Part shown: one piece after another, positions 61,065-64,000 of the stretch
How positions within the stretch are numbered: position 1 is the first letter of the stretch
Layout of the letters: each line of letters starts with the position of its first letter
Made by a program: the position numbers and the translations under genes
The notes under the pieces: model-generated
What the model saw: the letters and a program-made list of their open reading frames with translations, nothing else
What the model was told of the DNA's origin: nothing
The model's database searches: none
Source: Gemmatimonadota bacterium
Lineage (GTDB): Bacteria; Gemmatimonadota; Gemmatimonadetes; Gemmatimonadales; GWC2-71-9
Assembly (NCBI GenBank): GCA_009692185.1
Contig: SHZT01000007.1
Location: 62,001 to 126,000 of the forward strand
Reading direction: 5' to 3'
Length of the DNA: 64,000 nucleotides

Positions 61065-62348
61065 TCAGCTCACTCTCTGCGGTTTCGGGGCACCGTCCGG
61101 GCCGTTGTCCCAATCCTGGGCCGACGAAACGTTGGGCACGCCCCATTGGTGCCCGTTCCAGCCGTTGAATCCGTCCATCTTGAACGCCCAGAACCCTGCG
61201 CCGCTGGTGACGATCAATCCGTCGGCGTTTCGCACATCCACCCCGAATGTGCTCGTGCCCCGCAGCTCGACGCCGGGAGCCGTGTCGTAGTACCCGACGG
61301 TGTACGGGTTGGCCGGGTCCATCATGTTGAACACCTGGAACTCGTCGGCGTAGGTCGACACGAACACGTACGGCCAGCGGACCTCGTGGTTGTGCGGCAG
61401 CCCTTTCCAGCTTGCCGTCCAGGCGCCGATCGGCCGCGAGATGTTCTTCAGCTGTCCGTCGAGCCCGGGCTTGAGGTCTACCATGCGAAGCGGCGCGTAC
61501 GTGTACTCGGTCTCGAGGACCGCGTACCGCCCCGTGGGGTCCGGGGTGAACGTGTGGCCCCGGCCCACGCCCGCCATCCCGGTCAGGGTCACCACCAGCT
61601 TCGGCTCCGCCAGGTTCGTAATGTCGTACACATAGTACCCGCCGGCTCCGGCCCCATAGAACAGGTCGCGCTTCGTGGCGGGGTCATAGCCGGCGTAGAA
61701 ATCGTGGTATCCGCGCGTCCGCCCCATGAACGTGCTGTCCGTCCACGCCGTGGGGATGGTTCCGACGAGGCCGCCGTCCGGTGCCTTGCTCACCACGCCG
61801 TCGATGTCGTAGACGCGGGCCACCGGCGATTCGCTGGTCGTGATGACCAGCGCGCGCCCGCTCGAATGCTTGTAAGCGTAGGTCTCGTGGAAACCACCGG
61901 GGAACTCCGGAACGCGCACCCGCGCAACCTCCCTGATCTTCGCCGTGTCCGGCAGGCCGGTGACGTCCCACACGATCGCGCCCAAGTCGCCGTCGGGCCC
62001 GGTGCGGTTGAACTGGAACCCGTTGAAGAAGTAGTAGCGGCCGCGGTTCTTGAGGTACGTGGGAGCCAGCGAGGAGCCCTGGTGCAGCTCGGGGTTCTCG
62101 ATCTTCCACGTGTAGATGACACGCGCGCGAGCCGGGTCCTTGAGATCCACGACCACGAATCCCTGGTCGTGCGACACGTACGCGTACGGACGCGACAACT
62201 CCTGTTCAATCTCGATGTCGGCCACGGACCGCATGGGGATATATGACAGGAGGTGGATATTGGCCGATGCCTGGTGCCCGGCCACGCCCTGGGCGGCGAG
62301 GGGCGCCGCGAGCGGCGACAAAACGGCGAGTGCTGCCCAGAGCTTCAT
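61065..62348 (-). CDS. Secreted LVIVD-repeat protein (copy 1)
   Basis: 427 residues with a signal peptide (MKLWAALAVLSPLAAPLAAQ). The mature part has repeats of the LVIVD type, which form beta-propeller-like folds: PYAYVSHDQGFVVVDLKDPA, LGAIVWDVTGLPDTAKI, GYYVYDITNLAEPKLVV and YVFVSTYADEFQVFNMMDPA. It ends STFGVDVRNADGLIVTSGAG ... DWDNGPDGAPKPQRVS. No catalytic residues are recognisable. Family members are exported, mostly uncharacterised proteins. It lies 10 bases after copy 2 and is about 60-70% identical to it by eye; the shared C-terminus is the most conserved part. Confidence 0.85.
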   Translation of the reverse strand: MKLWAALAVLSPLAAPLAAQGVAGHQASANIHLLSYIPMRSVADIEIEQELSRPYAYVSHDQGFVVVDLKDPARARVIYTWKIENPELHQGSSLAPTYLKNRGRYYFFNGFQFNRTGPDGDLGAIVWDVTGLPDTAKIREVARVRVPEFPGGFHETYAYKHSSGRALVITTSESPVARVYDIDGVVSKAPDGGLVGTIPTAWTDSTFMGRTRGYHDFYAGYDPATKRDLFYGAGAGGYYVYDITNLAEPKLVVTLTGMAGVGRGHTFTPDPTGRYAVLETEYTYAPLRMVDLKPGLDGQLKNISRPIGAWTASWKGLPHNHEVRWPYVFVSTYADEFQVFNMMDPANPYTVGYYDTAPGVELRGTSTFGVDVRNADGLIVTSGAGFWAFKMDGFNGWNGHQWGVPNVSSAQDWDNGPDGAPKPQRVS

Positions 62349-62358
62349 GGTCGGTTGC

Positions 62359-63681
62359 CTAGCGTGCGCTCACCTTCTGCGGCTTCGGCGCCCCGTCCGG
62401 CCCATTGTCCCAGTCCTGCGCCGTCGACACGTTGGGCAAGCCCCACTGATGACCATTCCAGCCATCGAAGCCGTCCATCTTGAACATCCACAACCCGCGG
62501 CCGCCGGACGTGACGACGAGCCCATCGGCATTCCGTACATCCACGCCGAACGTGCTCTCGCCACTGAGATCAACGCCGGGGGCGGTGTCGTGGAATCCCA
62601 CGGTGTAGGGGTTGGTCGGGTCCATCATGTTGAAGACGTAGAACTCGTCCGCATACGTCGAAACGAACACGTAGGGCCAGCGGACTTCGTGGTTGTGGGG
62701 GAGGCCCTTCCAGCTGGCGGTCCAGGCGCCGATCGGCCGGCTGATCGTCTTCGCCGTGCCATCCAGGGCCGGCTTCAGGTCGAACAGGCGGAGCGGGGCG
62801 TACTGGTACTCGGCTTCGGTCACCACGTAGCGCCCCGTGGGGTCGGGTGTGAACGTGTGCCCCCATGTGACCCCGGAGACGCCTGAAATCGTGGCGACGA
62901 CCTTGGGGTTCGCCAGTTCGGTGATGTCATAGACGTAGTAGCCTTGCTGGCTGCCCCCGTAGAAGAGATCGCGCTTGTTGGCTGCGTCGTATTGCACGAC
63001 CATGTCGTGGTACGCGTAGCGCGGGTTGCCCATGCGCGGGGGCCAGAGCGAGGCGGAGTCGGGCATCGGGATCTTCCCGATCACGCCCCTGTTGGGCCCA
63101 CCCGAAACCACCTGGTCAATGTCGTAGATGTAGGCGTACGGCGTGTACGTGCTCGTGACGAGCAACGAGCGCCCGCTCGAGTGCCGGTAACCAAACGACT
63201 CGTGCATGCCGCCCAGGCCTTCGGGCACCTTGATCCGCGCCAGTTCCTTGATCTTGGTTGTGTCCGGCAGCCCGGTCACATCAAAGATCACGGCACCGAG
63301 GTCCTGGTCGGGACCCGTGCCGTTGCGGTACTGGAAAGAGTTCGCGTAGTAGTAACGCCCCTTGCTCTTCAGATAGATCGGGCTGAGCGCCCCGCCGTTT
63401 CCGTCGTGCAATTCCTTGTTCTCGATCGACCACGAATACAAGATGAAGGGTTTCTTGGTGTCCTTGATGCTGATGATGTCGAAGCCCTGGTGCGCGGTCA
63501 TATAGATGTAGGGCCGCGACAGCTCCTGCTCGATGTCGATGTCGGTGAACCGGCCGACCAGGTGGCCTTCGATATGGACGTTGCTGCTGCGCTGCTGGCC
63601 GGCGACGGAGCCCTGGGCTTGGGCGACGGAAGTCCCGATCAAGGTCATACCGGCGGCGAGCATGAAGGTGGCGCGGCGCAT
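62359..63681 (-). CDS. Secreted LVIVD-repeat protein (copy 2)
   Basis: About 440 residues. The signal peptide (MRRATFMLAAGMTLIGTSVAQAQ) is followed by the same series of LVIVD-like repeats: PYIYMTAHQGFDIISIKDTK, LGAVIFDVTGLPDTTKIKEL and GYYVYDITELANPKVVATIS. The C-terminal block STFGVDVRNADGLVVTSGGR is shared with copies 1 and 3. Two ATGs are adjacent; the second (63681) has better spacing from the GGAGGA ribosome site (63690-63685) than the first (63684). Probably co-transcribed with copy 1. Exported; the mature N-terminus contains QRSSNVHIEGHLVGRFTDID. Confidence 0.85.
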   Translation of the reverse strand: MRRATFMLAAGMTLIGTSVAQAQGSVAGQQRSSNVHIEGHLVGRFTDIDIEQELSRPYIYMTAHQGFDIISIKDTKKPFILYSWSIENKELHDGNGGALSPIYLKSKGRYYYANSFQYRNGTGPDQDLGAVIFDVTGLPDTTKIKELARIKVPEGLGGMHESFGYRHSSGRSLLVTSTYTPYAYIYDIDQVVSGGPNRGVIGKIPMPDSASLWPPRMGNPRYAYHDMVVQYDAANKRDLFYGGSQQGYYVYDITELANPKVVATISGVSGVTWGHTFTPDPTGRYVVTEAEYQYAPLRLFDLKPALDGTAKTISRPIGAWTASWKGLPHNHEVRWPYVFVSTYADEFYVFNMMDPTNPYTVGFHDTAPGVDLSGESTFGVDVRNADGLVVTSGGRGLWMFKMDGFDGWNGHQWGLPNVSTAQDWDNGPDGAPKPQKVSAR

Positions 63682-63684
63682 CAT

Positions 63685-63690
63685 TCCTCC
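63685..63690 (-). promoter_or_regulatory. Ribosome binding site of LVIVD copy 2
   Basis: GGAGGA on the reverse strand, directly before two tandem ATG codons (63684 and 63681). The spacing favours initiation at the second ATG. Confidence 0.6.
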
Positions 63691-63739
63691 GAGAAGTGGC
63701 GATGAAAGGCGACGACAAGGGCGACGGACGGCGAGTTTC

Positions 63740-63769
63740 CATCGCCCTCCATCGCCCGTATCATCGCCC
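63740..63769. repeat. Three direct repeats of CATCGCCC
   Basis: CATCGCCC occurs at 63740-63747, 63750-63757 and 63762-63769, spaced 10 and 12 bases apart. GGCGATG (63698-63704), about 35 bases away, is its inverse. It lies in the 96-base gap between LVIVD copies 3 and 2 and could be an operator or mRNA structure. The function is unknown. Confidence 0.4.
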
Positions 63770-63777
63770 TAGATCCC

Positions 63778-64000
63778 CTATCTGGCAATGCTCACTTTTT
63801 GAGGTTTCGGAGCTCCGTCGGGGCCGTGGTCCCAATCCTGCGCGCTGGACACGTTCGGGACGCCCCACTGATGGCCGTTCCAGCCGTCGAATCCTTCCAT
63901 CTTGAACGCCCAGAAGCCTGAGCCGCTGGTGACGATCAACCCGTCCGCATTGCGCACGTCGACTCCGAACGTGCTCTCGACCGGATTCGGACTGGCCGGG
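63778..64000 (-). CDS. LVIVD-repeat protein (copy 3), C-terminal part cut by window edge
   Basis: The reverse strand from base 64000 reads PNPVESTFGVDVRNADGLIV, then TSGSGFWAFKMEGFDGWNGH and ends GPDGAPKPQKVSIAR before the stop at 63778-63780. This is the same C-terminal block as in copies 1 and 2. Only the last 74 codons are in the window; the N-terminus and start lie beyond the right edge. It shows that at least three paralogues stand in tandem on this strand. Confidence 0.85.
   Translation of the reverse strand, partial: PASPNPVESTFGVDVRNADGLIVTSGSGFWAFKMEGFDGWNGHQWGVPNVSSAQDWDHGPDGAPKPQKVSIAR

Noticed and set aside
63696-63770. A CRISPR-like array from the CATCGCCC repeats
   Set aside because: Units are only 8 bases, spaced 10-12 bases apart, with three copies, and no cas genes are present.

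Overview
This is a very gene-dense, GC-rich bacterial chromosome segment of about 60 protein genes with no intergenic gap above about 130 bases. I see no tRNA, rRNA, CRISPR array, integrase or insertion sequence. Core biosynthesis genes occur with a SusC/SusD outer-membrane pair, LVIVD-repeat secreted proteins, an archaeal/eukaryote-type ProRS, few Shine-Dalgarno sites and many GTG/TTG starts. This combination suggests Gemmatimonadota or a close relative. That placement is an inference, because no rRNA or marker tree is available here.

Layout, left to right. (1) Bases 1-8213, forward: end of rodA, then accD-folC-hisS-proS-lysA-guaA. (2) 8211-12728: a reverse PTS EIIA-type gene, dusB-larB, a truncated GAF-type protein, reverse mtgA and a NUDIX hydrolase. 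(3) 26823 down to 12739, reverse: a 13-gene unit truA-htrA-purB-purC-psd-pssA-purS-purQ-lipoprotein-zinc ribbon-purL-purF-ppdK, nearly all junctions being 4-base start/stop overlaps. (4) 26909-38057, forward: trpD, then (past reverse lexA) trpC-trpB-HEAT protein-HD-GYP protein-trpA-folB-folK-panB-panC-yqeK-like-LytR_C-like. (5) 39946 down to 37974, reverse: an outer-membrane protein and rlmN. (6) 40052-48224, forward: a second EIIA-type gene, aspS, phoH, pgpH-like, ybeY and two CNNM/CorC-like genes. (7) 48269-56325, forward: mgtE, meaB, the two mutase subunits, a 42-codon micro-ORF, an AtuA-related protein, a LiuC-like crotonase, a metallo-beta-lactamase-fold protein and a TPR protein. (8) 56436-60942: susC and susD. 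(9) After a bidirectional terminator, three tandem reverse LVIVD-repeat genes, the third cut by the window edge.

The genes cover aminoacylation, purine synthesis with the phosphatidylethanolamine branch, tryptophan, folate and pantothenate synthesis, c-di-nucleotide phosphodiesterases, Mg2+ handling, and a B12-dependent acyl-CoA mutase cluster.

Three observations stand out. First, five transcription units share one promoter geometry: a TTGnnn box, 17-18 bases, a (T/C)AnnnT box, then only 5-7 bases before the start codon, as expected for leaderless mRNAs. Second, two or three genes appear to start at CTG inside CTGA overlaps with the preceding stop codon. Third, the B12 mutase has the Phe/Gln active-site pair of isobutyryl-CoA mutase rather than the Tyr/Arg pair of methylmalonyl-CoA mutase, and it lies beside Liu/Atu-type genes and a micro-ORF that may be the remnant of a carboxylase gene.
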